DNA of 64,000 nucleotides from contig CAUYWD010000246.1 of NCBI GenBank assembly GCA_963576735.1, positions 1 through 64,000 of the forward strand. Reading direction: 5' to 3'. Source of the DNA: Bedellia somnulentella (Eukaryota; Arthropoda; Insecta; Lepidoptera; Bedelliidae). The position numbers were made by a program, and so were the translations under genes. Under the pieces are notes generated by a model. It saw only the letters and a list, made by a program, of their open reading frames with translations, did no database searches and was not told where the DNA came from. Every line of letters begins with the position of its first letter. Position 1 is the first letter of the stretch. This document shows positions 11,717-23,282 of this stretch, piece after piece.

Positions 11717-11790
11717 GACACGGTAGATCAATTGGCAAGAGCGACGGAGGCGTATACCCGAGGTCGCGGGTTTGAATCCCGCCTGTGTCG
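11717..11790 (+). tRNA. tRNA-like gene, copy 4, promoter boxes mutated
   Basis: Most diverged copy: the A box reads TAGATCAATTGG and the B box GGTTTGAATCC, each one change from the other copies, and the anticodon stem has GGAGG for GGGGG. Acceptor and T stems still pair. Weaker internal promoter is expected. Confidence 0.5.
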
Positions 11791-11826
11791 AAATTTTTCT
11801 TTCCTTTATTTATTCTTTATTTATTA

Positions 11827-12454
11827 TCATAACACTTACCAAAAATTAAAAAGCTCACATCGAACTTAGCTTAACTTAGCTTAGAACGTGTCAAATGTTC
11901 TACACAAAACTTTTAAGACGATTTTTCAATATATGCATAAAATTAAATAATATTTATTCTTAATGTTCTATATAGCTAAACTTAACACGTTCTTTACTCA
12001 TTTTCGTGGAATTCGCATGCAAAATGGTTGAGGAATGAGGAAACTCAACAGCCAAATACATCCAAAAACATGAAATGCTTTAAAACTAAGTGAAGCGGGC
12101 TTTCGGCTTTAATTTTTATTTCTGAAGTCTTAGGCAATTTAGGATATTATTTTTATTGTACGCCCAATAACTTCTGAAAAGGTAAATGCCACACAATATC
12201 TTTATATATAAAATTGTTCCGCTACTGACTGACTCACTGAGAGCTGAAAGTTAGTAGGCAGATAGTTTTAGTGCTTAAAAGACACGGGAACGCGAATTAT
12301 GGGCGAAATTGAAGTTTGTATGAAATTTTGCCAATTTCGATTGTATCAGGTTGAAATTTGGTATAAAGACTTCTCAACAGATAATTAATGAACATTACAG
12401 CAGGATTACCAGAAATCATTACGGGAAAATAAATAACAGGCGATTATACTGTAC
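11827..12454. other. Non-coding, no recognised gene
   Basis: A/T-rich. It includes the motif CTGACTGACTCACTGA at about 12225, in a setting (TTGCCAATTTCGATTGTAT, GGTATAAAGACTTC) that looks like an interspersed repeat edge. No ORF or terminal repeat could be fixed. Confidence 0.4.
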
Positions 12455-12623
12455 ATGAAACTTCTCTTCCGTGCCGAGGGATGCGTGGCCAGGGGTGAGC
12501 CTGGTCTCTAGCGTGCCGCCGTCTCGGAGCTTGGTGCACTCCGGGTACTAAATAACCTTACCTAGTCAAGCGGGGCTCTGGCTAGGCGGACAGTTCATTT
12601 CCCTTGCTTTTCGTGGGGTCCAA

Positions 12624-14646
12624 ATGTGTTTCAAAACAAAAATAAAACACGATGGCGGCGATGTGGCACGCCACCTGTCACGCCGTGGTTCCTCGCGGGG
12701 CGAAAAGTGGGCTAAAGAGACCCGCTTTGGTACGATGAATGTGTGCGGAGGGATGCATGAAAAATTAGATGAAGTATGTTTGATTATGGAAGAAAGAAAA
12801 CTAGATTTTCTGTGTGTAAATGAAACGAAGCGCAAGGAAAAAGAGGTTTCACAACTTGGCCCATTTACAGCTATCTGGTCGGGAGTTGCCGAGAGTGACA
12901 GAGCTTGCCAAGGCGTGGAACTTCTGATATCTGAAAGGATGGCTAAGTGCATGAAAGATTATGCGTGTGTGAGTCCAAGGCTCCTATGGATAAAGGTGAA
13001 GGTAGGGCTTGTCCGGATGCGCATAATTTGCGTGTATGCTCCGGACATGTCCAGATCACTATCCGAGAGGGCGGAGTTTTGGAATCTGTTAGACGATGTT
13101 GCGAATGGGTGTGATGAAAATGAGAAAATTGTTATGTTAGGAGATTTTAATGGTTGGGTTGGTGTGTCACGCAACGGTTGTGAAAGAGTTTTAGGAAAGT
13201 TTGGTGATAAAAGAGTGAACGAGAATGGGGAGAAAGTGATTGATGTATGTTTAGGGAGAATCTTTGTGTTACGAACACGTTGTTTGAACACAAAGATATC
13301 CATATGTATACTAGACAGAGGGGAAGCGAGAGAAGTATGATAGATTTTGTGATAGTGGATGAAAGGCTAAGAGCAAAGGTTGTTGACACCAGAGTCCATA
13401 GGGGCATTAACGTTGGCGCAGACCACTTTCTCGTGATATCACGATTGAAAGGACTGTGCACGCGTTGGCGTCACAGGGCCAAAGTGTCGACAACTGAATT
13501 TGCTAGAATAAAAGTGGAGAAATTGGAAGAGGATGAAAATATTAGAGATGAATATATGAAGAAATTGGACGACAGCCTAAGTTGCGTGGAGATGAAGGAT
13601 GAATTGGAAATAGAAGAAGTATGGGATGTGCTCAAGTCGTCAATGGTTGAATGTGCGACGGAAGTATGTGGATTGAGTAAAAGAACAAATAGACCACCAA
13701 CAAGTTGGTGGGATAAAGATGTGAAAGAGGCAGTTGGAGATAAGAAGAAAGCTTGGTTAGATTTACTAGCGATTAAAGCTAGTAAACGAATGGATGCGAG
13801 AGTAACAGATGATGTAGTGAAGAATAGTGAAGATGAATATAAGAGAGTTAAGAATGAGGTTAAGAAGAAAATAGAAAAGAAAAAGCGTGATCTGATAGAA
13901 TGGTGTGAGAGGAAACTCTCCGATAATTTCCGGAATAACCAAAAGTTGTTCTGGAAATACATCCGGAAAGAAAAGGGAGTTTCCCAAAACACGAGAGTGA
14001 ATGTTGTGAGAGATGAACAGGGTGAATTGGCGACGGATGAAAGTAGCATAAGACGAGTATGGAAGAACTATTTTGAGGGACTCTTTGAAAAAGAGGATTC
14101 ACCTATTTCTTCGCCAATTGGCAGCAATGTTGACTGGAATGAGGCATTGGGTGACAGTAGTGACAGTGAGATTAGTATGGAAGAAGTAATGAAAGCATTG
14201 AAAAGTATGAAAGTAGGGAAAGCGGCAGGGTATGATAGGATAAGTATCGAAATGCTGAGGGCTGGTAAAGGGTTGGTGGCTTCCTGGCTGTGCTTCCTTT
14301 TTCAAAAGTGTTGGTCGAGTGGTAAAGTACCACGAGATTGGTGCAGGGCAGTAATTGTGCCCTTATATAAAGGAAAAGGGTCACACCAGGAAGCTAAAAA
14401 CTACCGCGGAATCAGCCTACTCAGTGTTGTCGGTAAATTGTATGCAAAGGTATTGATTGAAAGAGTGATGAATGAAACGGATGATAAAATTTGGGATGTG
14501 CAAGCAGGATTTAGAAAGGGAATGGGATGTATGGACCAAATCTTCTCTTTAAGGAGCATCACCGAAAAGTTCTTAGCTAAGAACCGAAAGGTGTATTGCT
14601 CCTTCATTGATTTAGAGAAGGCGTATGATAGGGTGGTAAGAAAGTG
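12624..14646 (+). pseudogene. RTE endonuclease-RT, sense 5' part
   Basis: Frames 12624-13340 and 13247-14646 give an APE-type endonuclease (GTMNVCGG, VNETKRK, CVYAPD, MLGDFNGWVG, DHFLVISR) and the front of an RT (CRAVIVPLYKGKG, NYRGISLL, QAGFRKG, IDLEKAYDRV). One frameshift near 13255 follows the endonuclease GDFNGW motif. Coding stops at 14646, just after the first catalytic Asp block, where the inverted copy begins. The remaining RT motifs are absent in this part. Confidence 0.85.
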
Positions 14647-16998
14647 TTCAGTCATTCAGTCATATTCTCCTCTCTCTCGAAAACCATGGTTTTGGTTTTA
14701 TCCACATTCACTCTCATTCCTTTTCTTTCAAACGACGCACATGCAAATAAGAGGCATTTGATGACGAATCCACCCATTCTCAATCCATAATCACTTTCAC
14801 GCAACTCTATTAAACAGTCATCCATGTACAAATTGAAGAGCCACGGGGAAGCTACACAACCCTGTCGGACACCCCGAGAGATCCCGAACCAGTCAGTATT
14901 TTCCCCGTTTACTCTCACACATGCACTGGAATCCTCATAGAGTGATACCAGTGCACGTATAAGTCGACTCCCCAAACCGAACTTGGATAACACCTCCCAT
15001 AAACACTTTCTTACCACCCTATCATACGCCTTCTCTAAATCAATGAAGGAGCAATACACCTTTCGGTTCTTAGCTAAGAACTTTTCGGTGATGCTCCTTA
15101 AAGAGAAGATTTGGTCCATACATCCCATTCCCTTTCTAAATCCTGCTTGCACATCCCAAATTTTATCATCCGTTTCATTCATCACTCTTTCAATCAAAAC
15201 TTTTGCATACAATTTACTGACAATGCTGAGAAGGCTAATTCCACGGTAGTTTCTAGCCTCCTGGTGTGACCCTTTTCCTTTATATAAGGGCACAATTACT
15301 GCCCTGCACCAATCTCGTGGTACTTTACCACTCGACCAACACTTTTGAAAAAGGAAGTACAGCCAGGAAGCCACCAACCCTTTACCAGCCCTCAGCATTT
15401 CGATACTTATCCTATCATACCCTGCCGCTTTCCCTAGTTTCATACTTTTCATTGCTTTCATTATTTCTTCCATACTGATCGCACTGTCACTAAAGTCACC
15501 CATAACGTCGTTCCAATCAACATTACTGCCGATTGGCAAAGAAATGGGTGAATCCTCTTTTTCAAAGAGTCCCTCAAAATAGTTCTTCCATACTCGTCTT
15601 ATGCTACTTTCATCCGTCGCCAATTCACCCTGTTCATCTCTCACAACATTCACTCTCGTGTTTTGGGAAAGTCCCTTTTCTTTCCGGATATATTTCCAGA
15701 ACAACTTTTGGTTATTCCGGAAATTATCGGAGAGTTTCCTCTCACACCATTCTATCAGATCACGCTTTTTCTTTTCTATTTTCTTCTTAACCTCATTCTT
15801 ATTTCTCTTATATTCATCTTCACTATTCTTCACTACATCGTCTGTTACTCTCGCATCCATTCGTTTACTAGCTTTAATCTATAGTAAATCTAACCAAGCT
15901 TTCTTCTTATCTCCAACTGCCTCTTTCACATCTTTATCCCACCAACTTGTTGGTGGTCTATTTATTCTTTTACTCAATCCACATACTTCCGTCGCACATT
16001 CAACCATTGACGACTTGAGCACATCCCATACTTCTTCTATTTCCAATTCATCCTTCATCTCCACGCAACTTAGCCTGTCGTCCAATTTCTTCATATATTC
16101 ATCTCTAATATTTTCATCCTCTTCTAATTTCTCCACTTTTACTCTCGCAAATTCAGTTGTTGACACTTTGGCCCTGTGACGCCAACGCTTGCACAGTCCC
16201 CTCAATCGTGATAACACGAGGAAGTGATCTGTGCCAACGTTAATGCCCCTGTAGACTCTGGTGTCAACAACCTTTGCTCTTAGCCTTTCATCCACTATCA
16301 CAAAATCTATCATACTTCTCTCGCTTCCCCTCTGTCTAGTATACATATGGATATCTTTGTGTTCAAACAACGTGTTCGTAACACAAAGATTCCTCCCTAA
16401 ACATACATCAATCACTTTCTCCCCATTCTAGTTCACTCTTTTATCACCAAACTTTCCTAAAACTCTTTCACAACCGTTGCGTGACACACCAACCCAACCA
16501 TTAAAATCTCCTAACATAACAATTTTCTCATTTTCATCACACCCATTCGCAACATCGTCTAACAGATTCCAAAACTCCTCCCTCTCGGATAGTGATCTGG
16601 ACATGTCCGGAGCATACACGCAAATTATGCGCATCCGGACAAGCCCTACCTTTACCTTTATCCATAGGAGCCTTGGACTCACACACGCATAATCTTTTAT
16701 GCACTTAGCCATCCTTTCAGATATCAGAAGTCCCACGCCTTGGCAAGCTCTGTCACTCTCGGCAACTCCCGACCAGATATGTCCATAGCTGTAAATGGGC
16801 CAAGTTGTGAAACCTCTTTTTCCTTGCGCTTCGTTTCATTTACACACAGAAAATCTAGTTTTCTTTCTTCCATAATCAAACATACTTCATCTAATTTTTC
16901 ATGCATCCCTCCGCACACATTCATCGTACCAAAGCGGGTCTCTTTAGCCCACTTTTCGCCCCGCGAGGAACCACGGCGTGATAGGTGGCGAGCCATAT
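14647..16998 (-). pseudogene. RTE endonuclease-RT, inverted copy
   Basis: On the minus strand this covers the same region as 12690-14646 and extends ~350 bp further 3'. Frames 16724-16996, 16428-16736, 15879-16415 and 14652-15860 give the endonuclease, then the RT through GVRQGCVASPWLFNLYMDD. The catalytic YADD region is missing: GGFVIKCLLFA is joined directly to CASFERKGM. The same deletion is in the copy at 46414-50300. An in-frame stop at 15880 and breaks in the endonuclease also prevent function. The spacer between the two arms is ~350 bp. Confidence 0.85.
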
Positions 16999-17185
16999 CG
17001 CCAAATAGACAATGTGCTTAAAAAGGCAGGTGTCCGAGGTACGAAGAATAAAAGAGCATGTATGAAAAGATTGATGGATGTGAATGAAGCTAGAGAGGTT
17101 TGCCAGGATCGTACAAAGTGGCGATCGATAGTCTCTGCCTACCCCAATGGGAACTAACGGCGTGAGAATATGTATGTATGTATGT
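16999..17185 (+). pseudogene. RTE 3' terminus with (TATG)n tail
   Basis: Sense-strand end of the same family: the last ~45 codons (KKAGVRGTKNKRACMKR, DRTKWRS, AYPNGN), a stop, ~15 bp of 3' UTR (CGGCGTGAGAA) and a TATG microsatellite tail. Very short 3' UTRs and simple-repeat tails are normal for RTE elements. The matching region is at 49750-49908 in the other copy. Confidence 0.85.
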
Positions 17186-17215
17186 ATGAAACTTCTATAA
17201 CTTAATTCCACCTAT

Positions 17216-18480
17216 TTTTTTATATATTTTTTATTTATTTATTACATTTGGAACACCAGCAGCTTAAACAACTTACATTAAATGAAAAGTAATATAAAAA
17301 CTATTATTTCGTTGTAAAAGCCTATTATAGGTGTACACGACATTTGTAAATGAAAATATTAAAACGGGAATTGATATAAATATAACAATATTAATTTATT
17401 AAAAGTAATATAAAAAAAAGTTTTCTATGTACTAATTACAAGTCTATAAAAATGTTTAATAATTTAACAATTCAATATAACTACAAACAATATTTATATG
17501 CATAATATTTTTTTCTTAAAACTATTAAATGAATCATGAAAAATGTCAAGATTATCCAATTTATTGCTATAGATATTATGAAGGTCACATAGCCTATTTA
17601 TAGGTGAATGGGAGCCTAAATTTGTACGGGGTTGAGGCCCAAACATAAGTTTTTGTATTGGATGTCTTGGATATTTAAAAGGAATTGGCTATGAAATATT
17701 TTCAAGAACATCAGGACAGTCGACAATTAGTCCTGTCCTGACAAGATTATTAATAATTTTATAAAGAAATAAAAGGTCGTGGGTCTCTCTTCTACTCCGT
17801 AATGATTTCATGTTATAAAAAGTTAAGCGGTGATCATAAGGAGATTTATGAGGTACATTTGAGGAAATAAAAGCAAGATGACGAGTAAAGGCTCTTTGAA
17901 TACCTTCAATACGATGTGAGTTTACTGCATAAGATGGACTCCAGGCAGAGGAAGCAAATTCAAGATAACTACGAACTAGGGCATTAAACAAAATAATCTT
18001 AGTGTCAGCTCTAAAACCTTTGCTTTGACGTTTAATAAATCCTAACATTTGAGCTGCTTATTTAACTATGGAATCAATATGAGATATAAACTGTAATTTA
18101 GAGTCAATTATTATTCCCAAATCAAGAATCTCATCGACCTCGGTCACAGTGTTAGTGCCAAGAAGATAATCAAAGGGATGTGGAACTTTCTTACGTGTAA
18201 ACTTAATATGGTAACATTTTTGAGGGTTAATCAACATGCCATTATTATCACACCATTTTAAAATATTGTTTGAAGAAGACTGTTATCATCGGAAGAAGTT
18301 ATGGCACGGTAAATTTTTAAATCATCAGCAAACATTGAATATACACTATATTGAATGTGATGGGTCAAATCGTTAATAAAGGCTAGGAAGAGAATAGGAC
18401 CTAAGTGAGAACCTTGGGGCACACCGGATTCAGCATAGAAGTATTTAGATTCAAAACCGTTGATTGAGACAACTTGTTTC
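17216..18480 (-). pseudogene. Jockey-like LINE RT, 5' truncated
   Basis: Minus-strand remnant of an RT: GVPQGSHLGPI, FADDLKIY near 18330, then thumb sequence and a clean 119-residue C-terminal frame (17689-18048; LVRSYLEFASSAWSP, RRETHDLLFLYKI). It is followed toward 17216 by a 3' UTR ending in an A-rich tail. An in-frame stop lies just before the 17689-18048 frame, so the RT is dead. Everything upstream of the GVPQG motif is missing. Confidence 0.8.
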
Positions 18481-18711
18481 CTTTTTTTTCAAATATGAAG
18501 TAAGTACTTTATATATGTGTCAAATTGTTTAGGTCATTGTAATTGCTGAATTACTCAGATAAAGGCTTATGGATTAGGTGATGGTGGAAGCGTTGCTAAG
18601 GTTGTCTCAAAAAAACTATTCCATGCGGACGAAGTCGTGGGCAAAAGCTACTTACTAATAAGCAGTCATGGTATAATAAAAAAAAAACACTATCGATTGT
18701 CCAAGCTTGTA

Positions 18712-18776
18712 ATTATATTTCGGCCATGGGAGAGGCGAGAAACTAAAAGTATTCCCATAATAATAATAAAAACACT
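18712..18776 (+). mobile_element. Dong/R4-like LINE, 3' tail only
   Basis: Carries TTTCGGCCATGGGAGAGGCG, then AACTAAAAGTATTCCCATAATAATAATAA. The same 3' end is seen on the minus strand at 21195-21250 and on the plus strand at 51457-51495. Only the last ~60 bp are present, and they run directly into the tail of a minus-strand LINE. Confidence 0.7.
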
Positions 18777-18960
18777 TTATTGCACCTTACAAAAAAAACA
18801 CCAATTACAAAAAAAAAAAACGGTACAAAAGCCAAAGTACAACTGGCGATCTTATCACTAAGAGCGATCTCTTCCAGAAAACCATGAATGGAAAGATTTG
18901 CTGGATTAAAAACATGTTCGGTAGATGTCCAATAAATTTAACTGATTTGCTTAGAAACTA
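18777..18960 (-). mobile_element. Jockey-type LINE 3' UTR remnant
   Basis: Minus-strand 3' UTR with the recurring block (read on plus) ACACTTTATTGCACC ... TCTTATCACTAAGAGCGATCTCTTCCAG. The same block is found at 22555-22670 and 38530-38640, next to RT coding in both places. No coding sequence is left here. Confidence 0.65.
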
Positions 18961-19130
18961 AAATTATTCGTCAAACTATTATCTATCTATTTTAAATATT
19001 ACTAAATTCTTGAATTATTATCAGTGTTATTAAGTTCCAACACACTTACATATAGTATTCCATAAAATAAATAATATTCAATAAATACAATACATATGCA
19101 ATATATATATATATAAAGATGTTTAAATAA

Positions 19131-19502
19131 TAGCAACCGTGATAGCCCAGTGGGTAGAACACTCGGTTATCGTGCAAGCGACTAGTGTGCAAATCCTGGG
19201 TCGGGCCTACACCAATTTGTCTTTTCTAAAGACATATGTGTGGTTAATTTATCATGGTTGTTAACGGTGAGGGAAAACATCGTGAGGAAACCCACATGGC
19301 TGAGTTGTACTTAGTCATGTGACAGTGTATTCGTACAGAACGGCGATAGGCTTGCCCCCTATCACGTGAGTACACTGTCCATGCAAAACGTGGGTACTCT
19401 GAACACCAGGTGACAAAGTCACGTGATGTTCAGAAGTATTAGTACCTCTGCCAACCCCTTCGGGGATATACGGCGTGAACGTTTATGTTATGTTATGTTA
19501 TT
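19131..19502 (+). mobile_element. tRNA-derived SINE, full copy
   Basis: The tRNA-like head carries an A-box-like TAGCCCAGTGGG and a B-box-like GCAAATCCTGG. A conserved body follows (GGAAAACATCGTGAGGAAACC; CCCCTATCACGTGAGTACAC), with a (TTATG)n tail. Flanks are TTTAAATAA at 19122-19130 and 19503-19511, consistent with a 9-bp target duplication. Other copies are at 41740-42118 (full, minus) and 39627-39793 (partial, minus). Confidence 0.85.
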
Positions 19503-19511
19503 TTTAAATAA

Positions 19512-20990
19512 GATACATATATACATTTTACGACATATATAATAGAATATATGTATAAACTTTTGGGTTTTGGGTATTATTTGGGAACAAACTTTTACAG
19601 ACCCTCAAAAAAGTGGACCGAGAAATTTTATACTCAGGCTTGGCCGCTAAAGGGTTAAGCAACTTTTCAGTAATGCAACAAATTTATTGAATATGAGTTC
19701 ATGCTAACATAATGTGGATACACCATTTTTAATCGAGTGTGGTCCGAAGGAATGCAAGTATCATGCAACAGAATGTGCTAAACCGATTACAACCTAGTCG
19801 TTTCAATCAATGTATCCTAATAGAGACCGTTTTTTTGAATTTGGGGAAAGTCGTTCAGTTAGACCAGTAAATGATGCTATTCCATTTTTTCGGGAGAGTG
19901 TCATACAACTCATACAACCTGTACACGAGTAATGTTCAATTCTCAAAATTTCACATATGATAATCTAATTGATAATTATGTTTTATGAAGTCAATAAGAA
20001 ATACAATGAAATGCATATCCATATTACATTACCTAGATTTAAATCAAAAAGTACCTAACTGACTAAGGAGGTTGCACACACCTGCATTACATTTTTCCAT
20101 CAAGTTAAATGCGCTTGCGAAATCACACTCGCGTTGGCCTGCGGCTTCGCTCGGGGCTATGCTTTATTATTGTTAAAGTAATAGGTTTTTTCAGGTAATC
20201 ACCAGCTTTTCTTGAGCATCGAAAACATTAGGAGTATTACAATGTAATATGAAATAAAATAGGTTCTTAATATGGTTTAGTTTAGTAAGTACATACATAC
20301 ATAAACACAAGCCCATATCCTTGAGGGGTAGGCAGAGGCACTTGCCAGGCTTAGTAATTATATTAATTTATTTCCTATTTATTACATACATACATATGTG
20401 GGCTACACCTACATCATTATTATAAATATATTATATATATAATACTTAAACATACAAACATAAATATTTATAATATACATTTAATTTAATTAATATATCA
20501 TATTAATTTGGTTGTATTTATATTTACTTTTATTATATACATTGCGATCGATACTAGTCGGTCGATAATCGATTTGCATATCGATAAGCGGTTCGATGGG
20601 ATGTGACCCCGTCACTAGTTTTAACAACTTTTATTCTCGCGGGTAGTTTTGAGCTACCGCGATGATGGTTCGAAAAACGTTGCCTAACCAGTCGTGAATC
20701 ACTTATCGCGATACGTACAGCATTCGTATTATTCTCGTGTTATTTCTAATTAAGTTTAATCCGTGTTGAATATTGTTAATGTCGTTAACTGTTACTTCTT
20801 TATTCGCTATTGTATGTGACTGTCTTCCTAAATTGTGTCTGTGTCTGAGCTGTGTAATCTTTCTTCATTGTGCCTTCTAAAATTCATAGTGTGTGTCGGT
20901 GAAAAATAAACCTGTCAAACTGTAAGTGACTTTATTATTTTATATTCGCCGACCGGTGAGATAACTCATTACATCTTCACCCCCCTAACG
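19512..20990. other. Non-coding interspersed sequence, no gene
   Basis: No supported coding region. A fragment at 20285-20350 (ACATACATACATAAACACAAG...GGGGTAGGCAGAGGCAC) looks like a repeat end. At 20540-20985 there is a stretch with AATAAA and C-rich sequence near the end (GCCGACCGGTGAG), which could be a solo LTR, but I could not define matching ends. Confidence 0.35.
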
Positions 20991-20994
20991 CTAT

Positions 20995-21190
20995 ACATAC
21001 ATATGCTCACGGCTATAAATCCCTTAACGGGGTAGCCAGAGCTTTGGAATGAAAAATTCCTCAGCCACTTTTGGAAGTTGATTGCGAAAAGATGTTTATA
21101 ATAAATGTTTTTGGTGACGGGTCTCCAACCACATCGCCCAAAAATCACTTAAAAAGCCCCCTATACCCTTAGTCGCCTTTTACTATTTCC
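20995..21190. repeat. Interspersed repeat, shared with 29047-29300
   Basis: The block CTCACGGCTATA...CCTCAGCCACTTTTGGAAGTTG...GCCCAAAAATC...CCCTTAGTCGCC is found again at 29047-29300, where it continues to TTACGACACCCGTGGGTAG. It is a medium-copy insect repeat of undefined class, truncated here at the Dong-like tail. Confidence 0.75.
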
Positions 21191-21194
21191 TATT

Positions 21195-22538
21195 TATTAT
21201 TATTATTTTGGGTATGACTTTTAGTTCCTCGCCTCTCCCATGGCCGAAAAAGAAAATATAAATTTAAAATGGGAGAGGCGGTACTCCCCAACAAAAGCAC
21301 AGTCGGTCGGGGTCAGGGAGTCAGGTTCAAGAACCGACGGACGATCCGAGCCGTATCGAGCAGCACCGCTTTCTGCATCTGTGCTGGAACCGACACGCCA
21401 CAGAAATCCAACCGCCTCAAGTTGTTCGCGAGGCTGGTTGGAATTAACCCGTTCGCGGACAAAACAATTGGAATTATTTCTGTCGAAGTCACACCCCACA
21501 TTTCGGTGATCTCGTGAGCCAGATCGAGATATTTCCGATGCTTCTCGGTGTCGGCTTTCACGAGACCCTCGTCATGAGGGATAGTGACATCCACTAGAAA
21601 TACCCTCGACTGCGACCGTTCCCATACCACGATATTAGGCTTATTCGCTAGAATAGTCCTGTCCGTGATAACGGATCGGTCCCAATAGATTTTGGCACGG
21701 TCGTTTTCTAGGATTGGCTCCGGCAGATACTTGTAATACGGCAGCCTCTGTTGCAAGAGTCCGTATTTCAGAGCGAGCTCCTGATGCAGGATTTTGGCTG
21801 CTTGGTTGTGTCTGTGCAAGTACTCAGTGTTAGCAAGAGCCGAACAACCGGAAATAACATGCCTAAGTGACTCTCCGGGACGGCCACATGCTCGACAGAT
21901 GTCTGTGGTACCGTCCTTTAGGATGTACTTCCGATAGTTCCGCGTCTTGATAACCCGGTCTTGTATTGCACAGACAAAACCTTCGGTTTCCCCAAAGAGG
22001 TCCCCGAAACGCAGCCAATGCAGGGAGGCTTTACGGTCCACGAAAGGTTCGTGAAGTACCTTGTAAAACCTCCCGTGCAGCTCCTTCTCTTTCCATACGG
22101 ACTCCCGATCAGAGGTGTTAAGTACCTCCGGGGTTCGCCAATCCTGTGAGGCCAACGATAAGGGAGTCAGTCCTTTATCACTAGCGACCACCTCTCCCCG
22201 AATACTATCATCCGTCATAGTCAAAAAAAAAATAGTTTCTGAGGCTGCATACCTCGCGGTTGTGCATAGTTTTGGCACTCAAGAGGCCTCGACCACTACA
22301 CTTCCGCGGGATATACAATCTCATAACCGACGACCTCGGATGATGCATTCGATGAGAGGTCATCATCGTGCGGACTCGTCTGTCCAGAGCGTCGAGTTCG
22401 GTCTGAGTCCATCTGAGCACGCCAAATGTGTACATCAGTACAGGCATGACCCAGGAGTTAATGGCTCGGATCTTATTAACGCCTGACAAGTAGCTATTAA
22501 GCACACTTTTCAGGCGTTCATAAAACTCCTCGCAAACA
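21195..22538 (-). pseudogene. Dong/R4-like LINE C-terminus with restriction-like endonuclease
   Basis: Frames 22208-22561 and 21313-22278 on the minus strand cover the part after the RT: SGVNKIRAINSWVMPVLMYTFG, then a zinc-knuckle-like CRACGRPGESLRHVISGC, then a restriction-like endonuclease region (KPNIVVW ... FLVDVT). This C-terminal endonuclease is typical of R2/R4/Dong elements and cuts the target site. The first acidic residue of the PD pair is Asn here, whereas the copy at 51.3 kb has PDIVVWD, so this copy is probably inactive. A frameshift lies near 22230. The 3' UTR contains the GGGAGAGGCG inverted repeat and ends in a TAA-type tail. Confidence 0.75.
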
Positions 22539-22847
22539 TTATTATTATTATTATTAAACACTTTATTGCATACAAATACAATGTTTTTATATAGGTACAG
22601 ATCATTAGGACTAAGTACACAAAGGCGGACTTATCGCCTTAACGCGATTTCTTCCAGTCAACCTTTATGGTGTGGAAAAACAAATACAAAACTCTTAAAC
22701 AGAAGTTATTGAAAATTAATATGCAAATAAAACCAAACTTAACTAAACACACACAACCTATTTACAACCCTAACCTAAATATTAATTTATATATCCAATA
22801 TGTATAATAAAATAATTATATTAAATATACTTATTCTTTATAAATAT

Positions 22848-23194
22848 TAGTGATGCAACGGAACTGGCATAACGGAAGCAGAAACGGAAACAGATGTCAA
22901 AAGTAAATCTTAACGGAAGCGGAAACGGAAGCGGAAGCGTTAACACTATGAAAAAAAGATCAATTTTACATTAAAAATAATATTTTATTAAATTTGTACG
23001 CTTGACGTCGTCGCTCGTGTACAACTGTCCACGCGCGGCCCCCGCAACCACCCGCGCCGTGCCGCCGTCGCGTCTACTGCTACGTTAAGACTTCTGTTAT
23101 CAAGTTTGCGGAACCAGAAGCAGAAACAGAAGTGAAAAAACATGCGGAACTTCTGCAGTTGCGGAAGCGGAAGCAGAGTTCTGTTGCAACACTA
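22848..23194. mobile_element. hAT-type MITE, copy 1
   Basis: 347 bp with terminal inverted repeats TAGTGaTGCAACgGAAC / TAGTGtTGCAACaGAAC. It is flanked by perfect 8-bp duplications ATAAATAT at 22840-22847 and 23195-23202. The interior holds purine-rich GGAAGCGGAA repeats at both ends, pointing inward, and a GC-rich core. No ORF, so it depends on a hAT transposase in trans. Copy 2 is at 49919-50271. Confidence 0.93.
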
Positions 23195-23282
23195 ATAAAT
23201 ATACACACATATGTATATATATATAATATTTTTATATTGTATAATAAATACTTATATAGAGATATACTTATCATTATAAAAT

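Larger units (their letters stand above)
10614..11826 (+). repeat. Tandem array, four 312-bp units with a tRNA-like gene
   Basis: Units start at a TTTAAATTATGTGATA block and repeat with an exact spacing of 312 bp, measured between the tRNA-like starts at 10781, 11093, 11405 and 11717. The first unit lacks the A/T-rich leader; the last stops after TTTATTCTTTATTTATTA. Units differ by only a few substitutions and small indels. Each holds one tRNA-like sequence followed by a T run. It abuts the BEL/Pao fragment on the left. Confidence 0.92.
12466..17185 (+). mobile_element. RTE-clade LINE insertion with an inverted second copy inside
   Basis: It is bounded by target duplications ATGAAACTTCT at 12455-12465 and 17186-17196 (8 to 11 bp, because the TATG tail shares bases). 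Inside are a sense 5' part (12466-14646), an antisense copy of the same 5' region (14647-16998) and the sense 3' end with a (TATG)n tail (16999-17185). One pair of duplications around the whole block argues for a single insertion event or for later internal rearrangement of one copy. The same family is at 46414-50300. Confidence 0.8.

Noticed and set aside
13471..14049. 192-residue minus-strand ORF, repeated at 15601-16179 and 47541-48119
   Set aside because: It is the antisense of the RTE coding region; its conservation follows from copy number of the LINE.
20540..20990. Solo LTR
   Set aside because: A poly-A signal is present, but terminal TG/CA and a target duplication could not be defined.
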